Part shown: piece after piece, positions 50,636-60,059 of the stretch
Layout: each line of letters starts with the position of its first letter
Position numbering within the stretch: the first letter of the stretch is position 1
Assembly (NCBI RefSeq): GCF_026339935.1
Contig: NZ_JAPEPX010000001.1
Coordinates: 3,300,001 to 3,364,000, forward strand
Length of the DNA: 64,000 bases
Direction of reading: 5' to 3'
Source: Streptomyces sp. NBC_01551
GTDB taxonomy: Bacteria > Actinomycetota > Actinomycetes > Streptomycetales > Streptomycetaceae
Program-made: the position numbers and the translations under genes
The notes under the pieces: model-generated
The model's input: the letters and a program-made list of their open reading frames with translations, nothing else
What the model was told of the DNA's origin: nothing
The model's database searches: none

Positions 50636-51169
50636 ATGTCCTCGCCGTCATCCCCGAACCCGACGCCCCCGATGCCCTCGAAGTCCCCGACGGCACCGCC
50701 ACCCCCGGGTCCGTCCTCCGTGCGCGTCCGTCTCGTCACCCCGCCGCTCGGCCCCGCCGCCCGCGAGGGGCGGTTCGGGTACGGGGAGCCGTGTCCGGGC
50801 CACGACGGGCTGCGCGGCCCGGACACCGGTGCCTGGGCCGGCCGGACCCTGGAGGAGGTGGCGTCCGAGGACCCGGCGGCGGTCCGGCGCTGGCTCACGG
50901 ACCCCTCGTACGCGCCGCCGGGCGGGGAGTCGTCGGCCGCGCTGATCGCGCGGGTCGGCGCGCACCTGGCCGGGCTGGCCCCCGGCACGCACCGCGTCGT
51001 GGTCGAGCAGGCCGTCGTACGGGCGGCCGTGGTGCACGCCCTGGAGCTGCCGGCGGCGGCCTTCTGGCGGCTCGACGTACGGCCCGGGACGGTGACCACG
51101 CTCAGCGGGCGCGCCGGCCGGTGGAACCTCCTCGTAGGACAGCCGGAGTTGGGACAGCCGGAGCTGTGA
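50636..51169 (+). CDS. Degenerate histidine phosphatase-family protein
   Basis: A 177-residue protein with the later part of the histidine phosphatase (CobC/PGM-like) pattern: GAWAGRTLEEVASEDPAAVRRWL and YAPPGGESSAALIARVGAHL. The RHGE nucleophile motif should stand at VRLVTPPLGPAAREGRFG and the second His at VEQAVVRAAVV, but neither His is present, so phosphatase activity is unlikely. It sits divergent from the cobalamin-regulated cbtB; intact relatives in cobalamin synthesis are alpha-ribazole phosphatases. The link to B12 is inference. Confidence 0.75.
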   Translation: MSSPSSPNPTPPMPSKSPTAPPPPGPSSVRVRLVTPPLGPAAREGRFGYGEPCPGHDGLRGPDTGAWAGRTLEEVASEDPAAVRRWLTDPSYAPPGGESSAALIARVGAHLAGLAPGTHRVVVEQAVVRAAVVHALELPAAAFWRLDVRPGTVTTLSGRAGRWNLLVGQPELGQPEL

Positions 51170-51198
51170 GGCGGCCGGCGCTGCTGTGACGACACTCC

Positions 51199-52116
51199 CT
51201 AGGCCACGATCCAGTCGCTCGTCGCGATCACCGGCCGCACGCCGTCGCGGTGGACGGTGCCCTCGATCAGGCCGTACATCCGGTCCGCCGCGAAGTACAC
51301 CTCGTTGTCGTTCTTGAGGCCGAAGGGCTCCAGGTCCACGAGGAAGTGGTGCTTGTTGGGCAGGTTGAGGCGCACCTCGTTGACCTTGGGGCAGTGGTCG
51401 AGCACCCGCTCGGCCATCTGGTTCAGGGTCTGCTGGAGCGAGTAGGAGTAGGTCTCCGCGAACGCCTCCAGCATGTTCTTGCGGACCTTCTTGTACGCCT
51501 GGTCCCAGTCGTACGAGGAGTCGTCGGCGGCGAGCGCCGAGTGCGCCCAGCGCGCGGTGACCTTGGTCGCCAGGATGCGGTCGTACGCCTCCTGGAGCGT
51601 CGTGTACTTGTCCTTGATGTACCCGTGGAACTCGGAGTTCGTCGAGTTCATCACGGTCAGGTCCTTCAGCCCCGAGATGACCTGGAGGCCGGTCGTCTCG
51701 CTGTAGGTGATCTGCGCGGTGCGCACCTCCTGTCCCTTGCGGACGAAGGAGTGCTGCTCCTTGCGCGTGGGGACCGGGATGCGGTCCCAGACGTACTCCT
51801 CGATGCGGATCTGCGCCTCGCGGATCGGCTGCTGCGAGGAGACGAAGTGCTTGGCGAGCAGGATGCCGAAGGCCTCGGGCGAGTCGATGCCGTGCTCCTT
51901 GCCGAAGGCGTACACCGTGTTCTTGGTGGTGTCGGTCGGCAGGCAGTTGGCGTTGTCGCCGGTCAGGTGCACGTCGCGGAACTCACCGCGCAGGGCGACG
52001 GAGACGTTGAGGTCGCGGATCTCGTGCCAGGAACCGTCGTTGCCCTTGCGGGTGACCTTGACGATGCGGTTCTCGGCCTTGCCGTACTGGTTCTGGGCCA
52101 GGACGTGCTTGCTCAT
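51199..52116 (-). CDS. Urate oxidase (uricase)
   Basis: A 305-residue cofactor-independent uricase that converts urate to 5-hydroxyisourate. Diagnostic segments are NQYGKAENRIVKVTRKG (catalytic Lys), PTDTTKNTVYAFGKEHG (Thr of the catalytic pair), FVRKGQEVRTAQ, TTLQEAYDRILATKVTARW and NLPNKHHFLVDLEPFGLKNDNEVYFAADRMYG with the active-site His. The ATG has GGAAG ahead. Upstream, before 52346, an ATTCC-N20-GGAAT arrangement could be an operator; the PucR gene 2 kb away is a candidate regulator. Confidence 0.94.
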   Translation of the reverse strand: MSKHVLAQNQYGKAENRIVKVTRKGNDGSWHEIRDLNVSVALRGEFRDVHLTGDNANCLPTDTTKNTVYAFGKEHGIDSPEAFGILLAKHFVSSQQPIREAQIRIEEYVWDRIPVPTRKEQHSFVRKGQEVRTAQITYSETTGLQVISGLKDLTVMNSTNSEFHGYIKDKYTTLQEAYDRILATKVTARWAHSALAADDSSYDWDQAYKKVRKNMLEAFAETYSYSLQQTLNQMAERVLDHCPKVNEVRLNLPNKHHFLVDLEPFGLKNDNEVYFAADRMYGLIEGTVHRDGVRPVIATSDWIVA

Positions 52117-52346
52117 GGCTGTCTTCCTTCGGGTACACGGAGTCCGACTGACTGGATCCCGTACGCCCGGCGTCCAGCGGTCGGCCCGCTCCCCGCCGTT
52201 CGGTCACGGAGGACCGCCCCGGGACTGACGTGCATCCCGGTCCGTAGGTGCTCTCTCGGATTCCAGCACGTTCACGTGGTGTTCGGAATGGAGCGGAACG
52301 TCCAAGACGGGCACCCACGGATTGGGTGACGGTGCGTTCATACAGG

Positions 52347-53699
52347 TCAGAGCGCGTGCGCGTCCGCGACCGTCAGGGCCTCGTCGAGGATCGCGAGGCC
52401 CTTGGCGACGTCCTCCGGCGTGATGTTGCAGGCCGGGGCGACGTGGAGGCGGTTGCCGGCGACCAGCGGCCACAGGCCGCCCTTCTTGCAGGCCGCCGCG
52501 AACTCGGCCATCGGCGCGTTGTCGGCGCCCGCCGCGTTGTACGGGACGAGCGGCTCGCCCGTCCCCCGGCTCCGTACGAGTTCCAGTGCCCAGAAGGTGC
52601 CGAGCCCCCGGACCTCGCCGACCGAGGGGTGGCGCTCGGCGAGCGCGCGCAGGCCCGGGCCCAGCAGTTCCGCGCCGGTGCGGGCGGACTGGGCGACGAT
52701 GCCCTCCTCCTCCATGACGTTGATCGTCGCGACGGCGGCCGCGCAGGCCAGCACGTGCCCGGAGTACGTCAGCCCGCCCGGGTAGGGCCGCCGGGCGAAG
52801 GTCTCGGCGATGGCGGCCGAGATGGCGACGCCGCCGAGCGGGACGTATCCGCTGGTCACGCCCTTGGCGAAGCAGATGAGGTCGGGGGTGACCTCCCAGT
52901 TGTCGGCGGCGAACCAGGTGCCGGTCCGCCCGAAGCCGACCATGATCTCGTCCAGGACGAAGACGATCCCGAAGCGGTCGCAGAGTTCGCGGACCCCGGC
53001 GAGGTAGCCGGCCGGCGGCACGAGCACGCCGGGAGCGCCGCCGACGGTCTCCAGGATGATCGCGGCGATGGACTGCGGGCCCTCGAAGACGATGGTGTCC
53101 TCGAGGTGGCGCAGGGCGCGGGCGCATTCCTCGGCTTCGTTGGCCGAGTGGAAGGGCGAGCGGTAGAGGTACGGGCCCCAGAAGTGCACGACCCCGGCGG
53201 TCGCGGTGTCGTTGCCGAAGCGGCGGGCGTCACCGGTCAGGTTGATCGCGGTGGAGGTGGCGCCGTGGTACGAGCGGTACGTGGACAGCACCTTGGGACG
53301 GCCGGTGTGCAGGCGCGCCATGCGGACGGCGTTCTCGACGGCCTCGGCGCCGGCGTTGGTGAAGAAGATCTTGTCCAGGTCGCCGGGGGTGCGCTCGGCG
53401 ATCAGACGGGCGGCCTCGGAGCGGACGTCCACGGCGAAGCCGGGGGCGACGGTGCACAGCTTGGCGGCCTGCTCCGCGATGGCCGCGGCCACCTTGGGGT
53501 GCTGGTAGCCGATGTTCGTGTAGACGAGGGCGCTGGAGAAATCGAGGTAGCGCTTGCCCTCGTAGTCCCAGAAGTACGAGCCCTCGGCCCCGGCCACGGC
53601 GAGCGGGTCGATGAGCTCCTGAGCCGACCAGGAGTGGAAGACGTGCTTGCGGTCGGCGTCTTTGACGGCGGCGAGGGCGTCAGCGGCTTCTGCGTTCAT
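52347..53699 (-). CDS. Class III PLP-dependent aminotransferase
   Basis: A 450-residue fold-type I omega-aminotransferase. Conserved parts: HVFHSWSAQELIDPLAVAGA, FSSALVYTNIGYQHPKV, FFTNAGAEAVENAVRMAR, IILETVGGAPGVLVPP, FVLDEIMVGFGRTG with the PLP-binding Asp (D250), and CFAKGVTSGYVPLGG with the PLP Lys (K279). The family includes beta-alanine and 4-aminobutyrate transaminases. It stands 230 bases upstream of uricase in the same direction, which suggests nitrogen-salvage use. The ATG at 53699 was chosen; the frame reaches 53723. Confidence 0.9.
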   Translation of the reverse strand: MNAEAADALAAVKDADRKHVFHSWSAQELIDPLAVAGAEGSYFWDYEGKRYLDFSSALVYTNIGYQHPKVAAAIAEQAAKLCTVAPGFAVDVRSEAARLIAERTPGDLDKIFFTNAGAEAVENAVRMARLHTGRPKVLSTYRSYHGATSTAINLTGDARRFGNDTATAGVVHFWGPYLYRSPFHSANEAEECARALRHLEDTIVFEGPQSIAAIILETVGGAPGVLVPPAGYLAGVRELCDRFGIVFVLDEIMVGFGRTGTWFAADNWEVTPDLICFAKGVTSGYVPLGGVAISAAIAETFARRPYPGGLTYSGHVLACAAAVATINVMEEEGIVAQSARTGAELLGPGLRALAERHPSVGEVRGLGTFWALELVRSRGTGEPLVPYNAAGADNAPMAEFAAACKKGGLWPLVAGNRLHVAPACNITPEDVAKGLAILDEALTVADAHAL

Positions 53700-53937
53700 A
53701 TCCTGAGGGTAATTGTCCAGCATGTGGACGCCGGGGCGGCCGGGCCGCGCGGCGACCTGACGGATCCGGGGATCCCGGTTGGCGGGACGGATCCGGCCGT
53801 CCTAGCGTCGCGAAGGAGTCGCGCCGGCTTCTCCCCGCGGCCACAGGGGAGCCGCGGGGAGGGCCCGCGCACTCGGACGACGCGCCGGCCGCCCCCGCTG
53901 GTGAGCCCCCGGCCCCGGCCCCCGCCCCCCGCGCCCG

Positions 53938-54774
53938 TCAGGCCGTTTCCGTGACGTGCTCGTCCGCGTCCTCGTGTTCCGGATCGGTGAGCAGGCCGGT
54001 GCGCAGCCGGGCCAGGGTGCGGTTGAGCAGCCGGGAGACGTGCATCTGGGACAGGCCCAGCCGGTCGCCGATCTCGGCCTGCGTCAGCTCCTGCCCGAAC
54101 CGCAGCGAGAGCAGGGTGCGTTCGCGGTCCGGCAGTTCGGCCAGGATCGGCTTGAGGGACTCCAGGCACTCGATCTTGTCGTACGCGGGCTCCTCCTCGC
54201 CGATGGCGGGCGCGCCCGCGTAGGAGGCGAGGTCGCCGTCGTCCTGGGCCGGTGCGTCCAGGGAACGCGCCGAGTACCCGTGCGCCGCCTTCTGCCCCTC
54301 GGCGAGTTCCTCGGGGCTCACGTGCAGCCGGCCGGCCAGCTCGGTGTCCGAGGGCGGGCGGCCGAGGTCCTGCTCCAGGGCGTCGTGCGCCTTGGCGGCG
54401 TCGATCCGCAGCTCCTGGAGTCTGCGGGGGACCTTGACGGCCCAGCTGGTGTCGCGGAAGAACCTCTTGATCTCGCCGGTGATGGTGGGCATCGCGAAGG
54501 TCGTGAATTCCACCCCGCGGCCGGGGTCGAACCGGTTGATGGCCTTGATCAGGCCGATCGTCCCGACCTGGACGATGTCCTCCATCGGCTCGCTGCGGGC
54601 GCGGAACCTGCGGGCGGCGTAGCGCACCAGGCTCAGGTTGAGCTCGACGAGGGTGTTGCGGACGTACGAGTACTCCGCGGTGCCCTCGTGCAGCTGCGCG
54701 AGGCGGGTGAACAGGGCGGTGGAGAGGGCCCTGGCCTCCTGCGTGTCGACGGCTGTGAGGTCTGTACGGTTCAT
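53938..54774 (-). CDS. SigB/SigF-family RNA polymerase sigma factor
   Basis: A 278-residue group 3 sigma factor. Region 2 is DIVQVGTIGLIKAINRFDPGRGVEFTTFAMPTITGEIKRFFRD (residues about 67-108, split here in two motifs around FTTF), region 3 is SPEELAEGQKAAHGYS, and region 4 is LSLRFGQELTQAEIGDRLGLSQMHVSRLLNRTLARL. Such factors control stress and development and are normally held by an anti-sigma kinase; none is adjacent. Upstream, a GNNT-N16-GGGTAT promoter is visible, suggesting autoregulation. GGAGGAG lies 10 bases before the ATG. Confidence 0.93.
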   Translation of the reverse strand: MNRTDLTAVDTQEARALSTALFTRLAQLHEGTAEYSYVRNTLVELNLSLVRYAARRFRARSEPMEDIVQVGTIGLIKAINRFDPGRGVEFTTFAMPTITGEIKRFFRDTSWAVKVPRRLQELRIDAAKAHDALEQDLGRPPSDTELAGRLHVSPEELAEGQKAAHGYSARSLDAPAQDDGDLASYAGAPAIGEEEPAYDKIECLESLKPILAELPDRERTLLSLRFGQELTQAEIGDRLGLSQMHVSRLLNRTLARLRTGLLTDPEHEDADEHVTETA

Positions 54775-55099
54775 CGCTCTGCGCTCCTCCGGCGGAGGGT
54801 CCCGGCCGTGGGGCCGTCGTTGCGCTGTCCTGGGGGATATACCCGGCCGCGCCGCGCCGTACCCGGGGGCGTTCCGTACGCAGTCCGGTGCGGTCCGTGT
54901 TCGCGCAGGTCAGAGCCTATTTAACGGAATGCTTCCGCGGAGTGGCGCAAGAGGCTGGGGCCGTCGGTGGGGGTGGTGGGGCGTACGGGGGGGGCGTGTC
55001 ACGGCGGTCCGGCTCCCAGTGGCGATCTTGGGGGCTCGCTGCCATGGTGATCACGTCGGCTGACACCCAAGCGAGGAAACGAGCGGCAGGAGTGCAGCG
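54775..55099. other. Divergent intergenic region between sigma factor and SHOCT gene
   Basis: A 325-base gap. It holds the SigB-type promoter of the sigma gene (54839-54864, minus strand) and the ribosome site AGGAG of the SHOCT gene. A GGGG-rich segment lies at about 54965-54990. No other coding sequence is supported. Confidence 0.55.
54839..54864 (-). promoter_or_regulatory. SigB-type promoter for the sigma gene
   Basis: On the minus strand GGGT (54864-54861), 16 bases, and GGGTAT (54844-54839) fit the Streptomyces SigB-like promoter pattern GNNT-N14-16-GGGTAY, 64 bases before the ATG. A second GGGTAC overlaps the -35. Confidence 0.5.
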
Positions 55100-55507
55100 A
55101 TGAATGGTTCGGTCAACCTGGCCTACGACTACCCGGTACTGGGTGCGTTCTGGACCGTGATGTGGATCTTCCTCTGGGTTCTGTGGTTGATCCTGCTGTT
55201 CCGGATCATCGTGGACATCTTCCGGGACCACGAGATGAACGGCTGGCTCAAGGCCCTCTGGCTCCTGTTCATCATCCTCATCCCGTTCCTCGGCGCTCTG
55301 GTCTACGTGATCGCCCGGGGCCGGGACATGGGCAAGCGGGAGTTCAAGCACGCGCAGGAACAGCAGCAGGCCTTCAACTCCTACATCCGGGAGACGGCCA
55401 AGACGGGCACCGCGGCCGACGACCTGGAGCGGCTCTCGGAGCTCAAGGCCAAGGGCGTGCTCACCGAGGAGGAGTTCCAGCAGGCCAAGCAGAAGCTGCT
55501 CTCCTGA
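55100..55507 (+). CDS. PLDc_N/SHOCT membrane protein
   Basis: A 135-residue protein with two hydrophobic helices (MWIFLWVLWLILLFRIIVDIF and WLLFIILIPFLGALVYVI, the PLDc_N layout), a charged helix, and a C-terminal SHOCT motif (LERLSELKAKGVLTEEEFQQAKQKLL). SHOCT pieces are short oligomerisation helices. The ATG has AGGAG 8 bases ahead. Divergent from the SigB-type sigma gene; function unknown. Confidence 0.9.
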   Translation: MNGSVNLAYDYPVLGAFWTVMWIFLWVLWLILLFRIIVDIFRDHEMNGWLKALWLLFIILIPFLGALVYVIARGRDMGKREFKHAQEQQQAFNSYIRETAKTGTAADDLERLSELKAKGVLTEEEFQQAKQKLLS

Positions 55508-55520
55508 CCTCTCCTGACCG

Positions 55521-55573
55521 CCGGCTCGGGCCGGTCCGGATGCCCCCCGGCACCCGGACCGGCCCGAAGCCGG
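55521..55573. terminator. Bidirectional terminator between SHOCT gene and LLM gene
   Basis: Near-perfect stem of about 19 base pairs: 55521-55539 with 55554-55573, one bulged base. It stands between two convergent stops. Confidence 0.85.
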
Positions 55574-55577
55574 GGCC

Positions 55578-56654
55578 TCAGTCCCGTGCCACCGCCGGGT
55601 GGACGGGGGCGTCGGGGACGCCGGGGCGGCGCACGGACTCCATCTCCTTGCGCAGCACCGGCACCACCTCGGTGCCCAGGATCTCGATCTGCTCCAGCGC
55701 GGCCTCCAGCGGCATCCCGCCGTGGTCCACGTGGAACAGCTGGCGCTGGTAGTCCCCGTAGATCTCCCGGAACTCCAGCGTCTTCTCGATGGCGTGCTGC
55801 GGACTGCCGACGGTCAGCGGCGTCCGCGCGGCGACGTCCTCCAGGGCGGGACCGCCCCCGTAGACGGGGGAGTTGTTGTAGTACGGGCGGAACCCGTTGA
55901 TCGCGTCCTGCGAGCGGGGCTTGATGAACGTCTGGCCGCCCAGGCCCACGATCGCCTGCTCCGGGGTGCCGTGCCCGTGGTGCGCGAACCGCTCCCGGTA
56001 GTACTCGACGAGCGGCTTGTAGTGGCCGGTGGGCGCGAAGATGTTGTTGACGAAGAACCCGTCCCCGTAGAAGGCGGCCTTCTCGGCGACCTCCGGCGAG
56101 CGCACGGAGCCGTGCCAGACGAACGGCGGCACGCCGTCCAGCGGGCGCGGCGTGGACGTGAAGTTCTGGAGCGGCGTGCGGAACTCGCCCTGCCAGGTCA
56201 CCCGCTCCCTCCTCCACAGGGTGTGGAGGAGCCCGTAGTTCTCGGCGGCGAGCGGGATCGCGTCGCGGTGGTCCTGGCCGAACCACGGGTAGACGGACGG
56301 GGTGTTGCCGCGGCCCGTCATCAGGTCCAGCCGGCCCTCGGCCAGGTGCTGGAGCAGCGCGTAGTCCTCGGCGACCTTCACCGGGTCGTTGGTGGTGATC
56401 AGCGTCGTGGAGGTGGAGAGGAGCAGCCTCTGCGTGCGCGCCGCGATGTTCGCGAGCAGCACCGGCGGGGCCGAGGGCACGAACGGCGGGTTGTGGTGCT
56501 CGCCGGTCGCGAAGACGTCGAGTCCGACCTCCTCCGCCTTCAGGGCCATCGCGGTCATCATGCGAATGCGCTCGTTCTCGGTCGGCCTGCGGCCGCTGAC
56601 CGGATCGACCGTGACGTCCCCGATCGTGAAGATGCCGAACTGTACTGCCGTCAT
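55578..56654 (-). CDS. LLM-class flavin-dependent oxidoreductase
   Basis: A 358-residue bacterial-luciferase-like monooxygenase. FGIFTIGDVTVDPVSGRRPTEN is the start, DVFATGEHHNPPFVPSAPPVLL and TQRLLLSTSTTLITTNDPVKVAEDYA are the conserved barrel strands, and GRGNTPSVYPWFGQD the cofactor-contacting segment. FMN or F420 use cannot be told apart. The gene is 65 bases after aroB-aroQ, the last of the operon, and may oxidise an aromatic or quinone intermediate made there. AGGAG stands 8 bases before the ATG at 56654. Confidence 0.9.
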   Translation of the reverse strand: MTAVQFGIFTIGDVTVDPVSGRRPTENERIRMMTAMALKAEEVGLDVFATGEHHNPPFVPSAPPVLLANIAARTQRLLLSTSTTLITTNDPVKVAEDYALLQHLAEGRLDLMTGRGNTPSVYPWFGQDHRDAIPLAAENYGLLHTLWRRERVTWQGEFRTPLQNFTSTPRPLDGVPPFVWHGSVRSPEVAEKAAFYGDGFFVNNIFAPTGHYKPLVEYYRERFAHHGHGTPEQAIVGLGGQTFIKPRSQDAINGFRPYYNNSPVYGGGPALEDVAARTPLTVGSPQHAIEKTLEFREIYGDYQRQLFHVDHGGMPLEAALEQIEILGTEVVPVLRKEMESVRRPGVPDAPVHPAVARD

Positions 56655-56719
56655 AGCCTGTTCTCCTGCGGTGAGTGCACCCGGGGGTGCCTGGGGGTGC
56701 GCACGGGCGCGCGCGGGTG

Positions 56720-58288
56720 TCAGCCGGCGGCGATCGCGTGCAGGGCCAGCCGGTACGACCCGATGCCCAGCCCGGCGACGGTGCCGCTGGCGACGGCGGA
56801 GACCACCGAGTGGTGCCGGAACGCCTCGCGGGCGTGCGGCTGGGAGAGGTGGACCTCGATCAGCGGGGCCGTGCGCTGCGCCACCGCGTCCCGGACCGCG
56901 TACGAGTAGTGGGTGAAGGCCGCCGGGTTCAGTACGACGGGCAGCTCGCGGTCGGCGGCCTCGTGGAGCCAGCGCACCAGCTGCCCCTCGTCGTCGGTCT
57001 GGCGCACGTCCACGTCGAGCCCGAGTTCCTTGCCCAGGGCCCGGCACTCCTCGACGAGCCCGGCGTACGTGGTGGTCCCGTAGATCCCCGGTTCGCGCGA
57101 GCCGAGCCGGCCCAGGTTGGGGCCGTTGAGGACGAGCACCGGCCGGGCGGCGCCGGCCCGCGCCGTGCCGGCGGGCGAGGTGGCGATGGCCGCGTACGCG
57201 GCCTCCAGCAGCCCGGGCGCCGGGTCCGCGAGGACGGTGGGGCGGCCGATCCCGTCGAGGACGATGAAGCGGAGGGTGGCGCCGCGTGCCTTCTTGTCCA
57301 GCCGCATCGTGCCCAGCAGCTCGCGCCAGCGGTCGCCCCGGTAGCCGGTGGGCAGGCCCACGGAGGTCAGGACGGCGCGGTGCCGCTTGACCTCCTGGGC
57401 CGACAACCGGCCGTCCAGGCGGGCGAGTTCGGCGGCGAAGACCAGGCCGACGGCGACGGCCTCGCCGTGCCGCCAGGAGTAGCGCTCGTTCTTCTCGACG
57501 GCGTGCGCGAGGGTGTGGCCGTAGTTGAGGATCTCGCGGAGCCCGGACTCCTTGAGGTCGCCGGAGACGACCTCGGCCTTGACCCGGATGGACCGCACGA
57601 TCAGCTCGGCCAGGTGGGGCCCGGCGGGCGTGCGCGCGCCGGCCGGGTCGGCCTCGATCAGGTCGAGGATCACCGGGTCTGCGATGAAACCGGCCTTGAT
57701 GACCTCCGCGAGCCCGCTGACGTGGTCGTCCTCGGGGAGGGTGTCCAGCGCCGCGAGGTCGCAGAGCACGCCCGCCGGGGGGTGGAAGGCGCCGACGAGG
57801 TTCTTGCCCTCGGCGGTGTTGATGCCGGTCTTGCCGCCGACCGCCGCGTCGACCATGGCCAGCACGGTCGTCGGGACGGCGATCCAGCGCACCCCGCGCA
57901 GCCACGAGGCCGCGACGAAGCCCGCCAGGTCGGTGGTGGCGCCGCCGCCGACGCCGATCACCACATCGGTACGGGTGAACCCGGCGCGGCCGAGCGCCTC
58001 CCAGCACTGGGCCGCCACCGCGGCGGTCTTCGCCGCCTCGGCGTCCGGGACCCGCAGGGCGATCGCCTCGTAGCCGAGCTCCTCGGCCCGGGCGCGCAGC
58101 GCGTCGGCGGTGCCGGCCAGCGCCTCGGGGTGGAGCACGGCCACGCGGTGGGCGCGCGGCCCGATCAGCCGGTGCAGTTCGGCCGGATCGGCCAGGACGC
58201 CCCGGCCGACGAGCACCTCGTAGGGCTCGGTGCCCTCGCTGCCGCCGACCCGGATGCGTGTCGTGTTCTCCTCGGTGGGCCCGGTCAT
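56720..58288 (-). CDS. aroB-aroQ: Fused 3-dehydroquinate synthase and type II 3-dehydroquinate dehydratase
   Basis: One 522-residue protein covering two consecutive shikimate steps. Residues 1-about 368: AroB, with NAD-loop [14 protein letters not shown]153 in GGKTGIN, and metal ligands E195, H258 and H274. Residues about 382-522: AroQ, with [18 protein letters not shown] (catalytic Arg and Y403), [21 protein letters not shown] and [18 protein letters not shown] with H480. A short Ala-rich linker (372-382) joins them; there is no frameshift sign. Both active sites look intact. ATGA overlap couples it to aroK. Fusion of these two is unusual and would channel 3-dehydroquinate. Confidence 0.93.
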   Translation of the reverse strand: MTGPTEENTTRIRVGGSEGTEPYEVLVGRGVLADPAELHRLIGPRAHRVAVLHPEALAGTADALRARAEELGYEAIALRVPDAEAAKTAAVAAQCWEALGRAGFTRTDVVIGVGGGATTDLAGFVAASWLRGVRWIAVPTTVLAMVDAAVGGKTGINTAEGKNLVGAFHPPAGVLCDLAALDTLPEDDHVSGLAEVIKAGFIADPVILDLIEADPAGARTPAGPHLAELIVRSIRVKAEVVSGDLKESGLREILNYGHTLAHAVEKNERYSWRHGEAVAVGLVFAAELARLDGRLSAQEVKRHRAVLTSVGLPTGYRGDRWRELLGTMRLDKKARGATLRFIVLDGIGRPTVLADPAPGLLEAAYAAIATSPAGTARAGAARPVLVLNGPNLGRLGSREPGIYGTTTYAGLVEECRALGKELGLDVDVRQTDDEGQLVRWLHEAADRELPVVLNPAAFTHYSYAVRDAVAQRTAPLIEVHLSQPHAREAFRHHSVVSAVASGTVAGLGIGSYRLALHAIAAG

Positions 58289-58818
58289 GCCGTCACTCCT
58301 CGCTCGGTGTCCACTCCCATGGCCCCGGCGACCGTCCCCGCGACCTGCTCGGGGGTGCGGCCGTCCGTCCGTACGACGAACCGCGCGACCTCCAGGTACA
58401 GGGCGCGGCGCTCGTCCTGGAGCTCCTGCCAGCGCCGCACCGGGTCGCTCGCCAGCAGTGGGCGGCCGGTGTCCAGGCCGATCCGCCGCATGGCCTCCGC
58501 GACGTCCACGTCGAGGAAGACCACCGGGAGCCCGGCCAGCAGGGCGCGGCTGCCCGGGTGCCCGACGGCGCCGCCGCCGAGCGCGAGGACCCCGTCGAAG
58601 CCGGCGGCGGCGCGGGCCACCGCCTCGTGCTCCAGCTCGCGGAAGCGCGGTTCGCCGTCCTCGGTGATGATCTCCGCGACCGAGCGGCCGGTGCGGTGCA
58701 CCACGTCCTGGTCGGTGTCGAGGAAGGGGACGCCGAGCCGCTCGGCGAGCAGCGCGCCCACCGTGGACTTGCCGACGCCCATCGGTCCGACCAGGACGAT
58801 CAGCGGGCCGCCGCTCAT
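58285..58818 (-). CDS. aroK: Shikimate kinase
   Basis: A 177-residue kinase that phosphorylates shikimate at O3. GPMGVGKST at residues 11-19 is the P-loop, FLDTDQDVV holds the Mg/shikimate Asp, [11 protein letters not shown] the substrate Arg, LALGGGAV the Walker-B/shikimate Gly-rich loop. It overlaps aroC upstream by ATGA (58815-58818) and the aroB-aroQ gene downstream by ATGA (58285-58288), so translation of all three is coupled. Confidence 0.95.
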   Translation of the reverse strand: MSGGPLIVLVGPMGVGKSTVGALLAERLGVPFLDTDQDVVHRTGRSVAEIITEDGEPRFRELEHEAVARAAAGFDGVLALGGGAVGHPGSRALLAGLPVVFLDVDVAEAMRRIGLDTGRPLLASDPVRRWQELQDERRALYLEVARFVVRTDGRTPEQVAGTVAGAMGVDTERGVTA

Positions 58819-60002
58819 CGGATGCGCAGGTGGTCGAGGTAGGACCGGACGTTGCGGCGGGTCTCGGCGACCGAGTCGCCGCCGAACTTCTCGATCACGG
58901 CGTCCGCGAGGACCAGGGCCACCATGGCCTCGGCGACGATGCCGGCGGCCGGGACGGCGCACACGTCGGAGCGCTGGTGGTGCGCGGCCGCCGCCTCGCC
59001 GGTCGCCACGTCGACCGTGGCGAGGGCCTTGGGGACGGTGGCGATCGGCTTCATCGCGGCGCGCACGCGCAGCAGTTCGCCCGTGGTGAGTCCGCCCTCG
59101 GTGCCACCAGAGCGGCCGGAGGTGCGCTTGATGCCCTCGTCCGTCGCGACGATCTCGTCGTGCGCCTGCGAACCCGGTACGCGGGCCAGCTCGAAGCCGT
59201 CGCCGACCTCGACGCCCTTGATCGCCTGGATGCCCATCAGCGCAGCGGCCAGCCGGGCGTCCAGCCGTCGGTCCCAGTGGACGTGCGAGCCGAGGCCGAC
59301 GGGAAGTCCGTACGCCAGCACCTCCACCACGCCGCCCAGGGTGTCGCCGTCCTTGTGGGCCTGGTCGATCTCCGCGACCATCGCCTTCGACGCGTCCGGG
59401 TCCAGGCAGCGCACCGGGTCCGCATCCAGCTTCTCCACATCGGCGGGGGTCGGGTAGACGCCGTACGGGGCCTTGGCGGCGGCCAGTTCGACCACGTGCG
59501 AGACGATCTCGACGCCGGCGACCTCCTTCAGGAACGACCGGGCGATCGCGCCGAGGGCGACGCGCGCGGCCGTCTCGCGGGCGCTGGCGCGCTCCAGGAT
59601 CGGGCGGGCCTCGTCGAAGCCGTACTTCTGCATGCCCGCCAGGTCGGCGTGACCGGGGCGCGGCCGGGTCAGCGGCGCGTTTCGGCCGGTCTCCTTCAGC
59701 TCCGAGGGGTCCACGGGATCGGCCGACATGACCTTCTCCCACTTCGGCCACTCGCTGTTGCCCACGGTGACCGCGATGGGGGAGCCGAGGGAGAGCCCGT
59801 GCCGCACCCCGCCCTGGAAGGTGACGACGTCCTGCTCGAACTTCATCCGGGCACCGCGGCCATAGCCGAGCCGGCGCCGGGCCAGGTGGTCGGCCACCAG
59901 CTCCGTGGTGACCGGGACCCCGGCCGGAAGCCCTTCGAGGACGGCGACCAGGGCCGGCCCGTGGGACTCTCCGGCGGTCAGCCAACGCAACCTGCTCAGC
60001 AC
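58815..60002 (-). CDS. aroC: Chorismate synthase
   Basis: A 395-residue FMN-dependent chorismate synthase, the last step of the pathway. [84 protein letters not shown] and [20 protein letters not shown] are the conserved FMN and substrate segments. The GTG at 60002 follows a purine-rich stretch. A short hexamer repeat separates it from the degenerate SDR gene. All residues expected are present, so it should be active. Confidence 0.95.
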   Translation of the reverse strand: MLSRLRWLTAGESHGPALVAVLEGLPAGVPVTTELVADHLARRRLGYGRGARMKFEQDVVTFQGGVRHGLSLGSPIAVTVGNSEWPKWEKVMSADPVDPSELKETGRNAPLTRPRPGHADLAGMQKYGFDEARPILERASARETAARVALGAIARSFLKEVAGVEIVSHVVELAAAKAPYGVYPTPADVEKLDADPVRCLDPDASKAMVAEIDQAHKDGDTLGGVVEVLAYGLPVGLGSHVHWDRRLDARLAAALMGIQAIKGVEVGDGFELARVPGSQAHDEIVATDEGIKRTSGRSGGTEGGLTTGELLRVRAAMKPIATVPKALATVDVATGEAAAAHHQRSDVCAVPAAGIVAEAMVALVLADAVIEKFGGDSVAETRRNVRSYLDHLRIR

Positions 60003-60027
60003 TTTCTCACTGCTCCCTCTGTCGTCG

Positions 60028-60059
<32 letters not shown>

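Noticed and set aside
52204..52346. Small open frames upstream of uricase on either strand.
   Set aside because: No ribosome site and no conserved sequence; region is intergenic.
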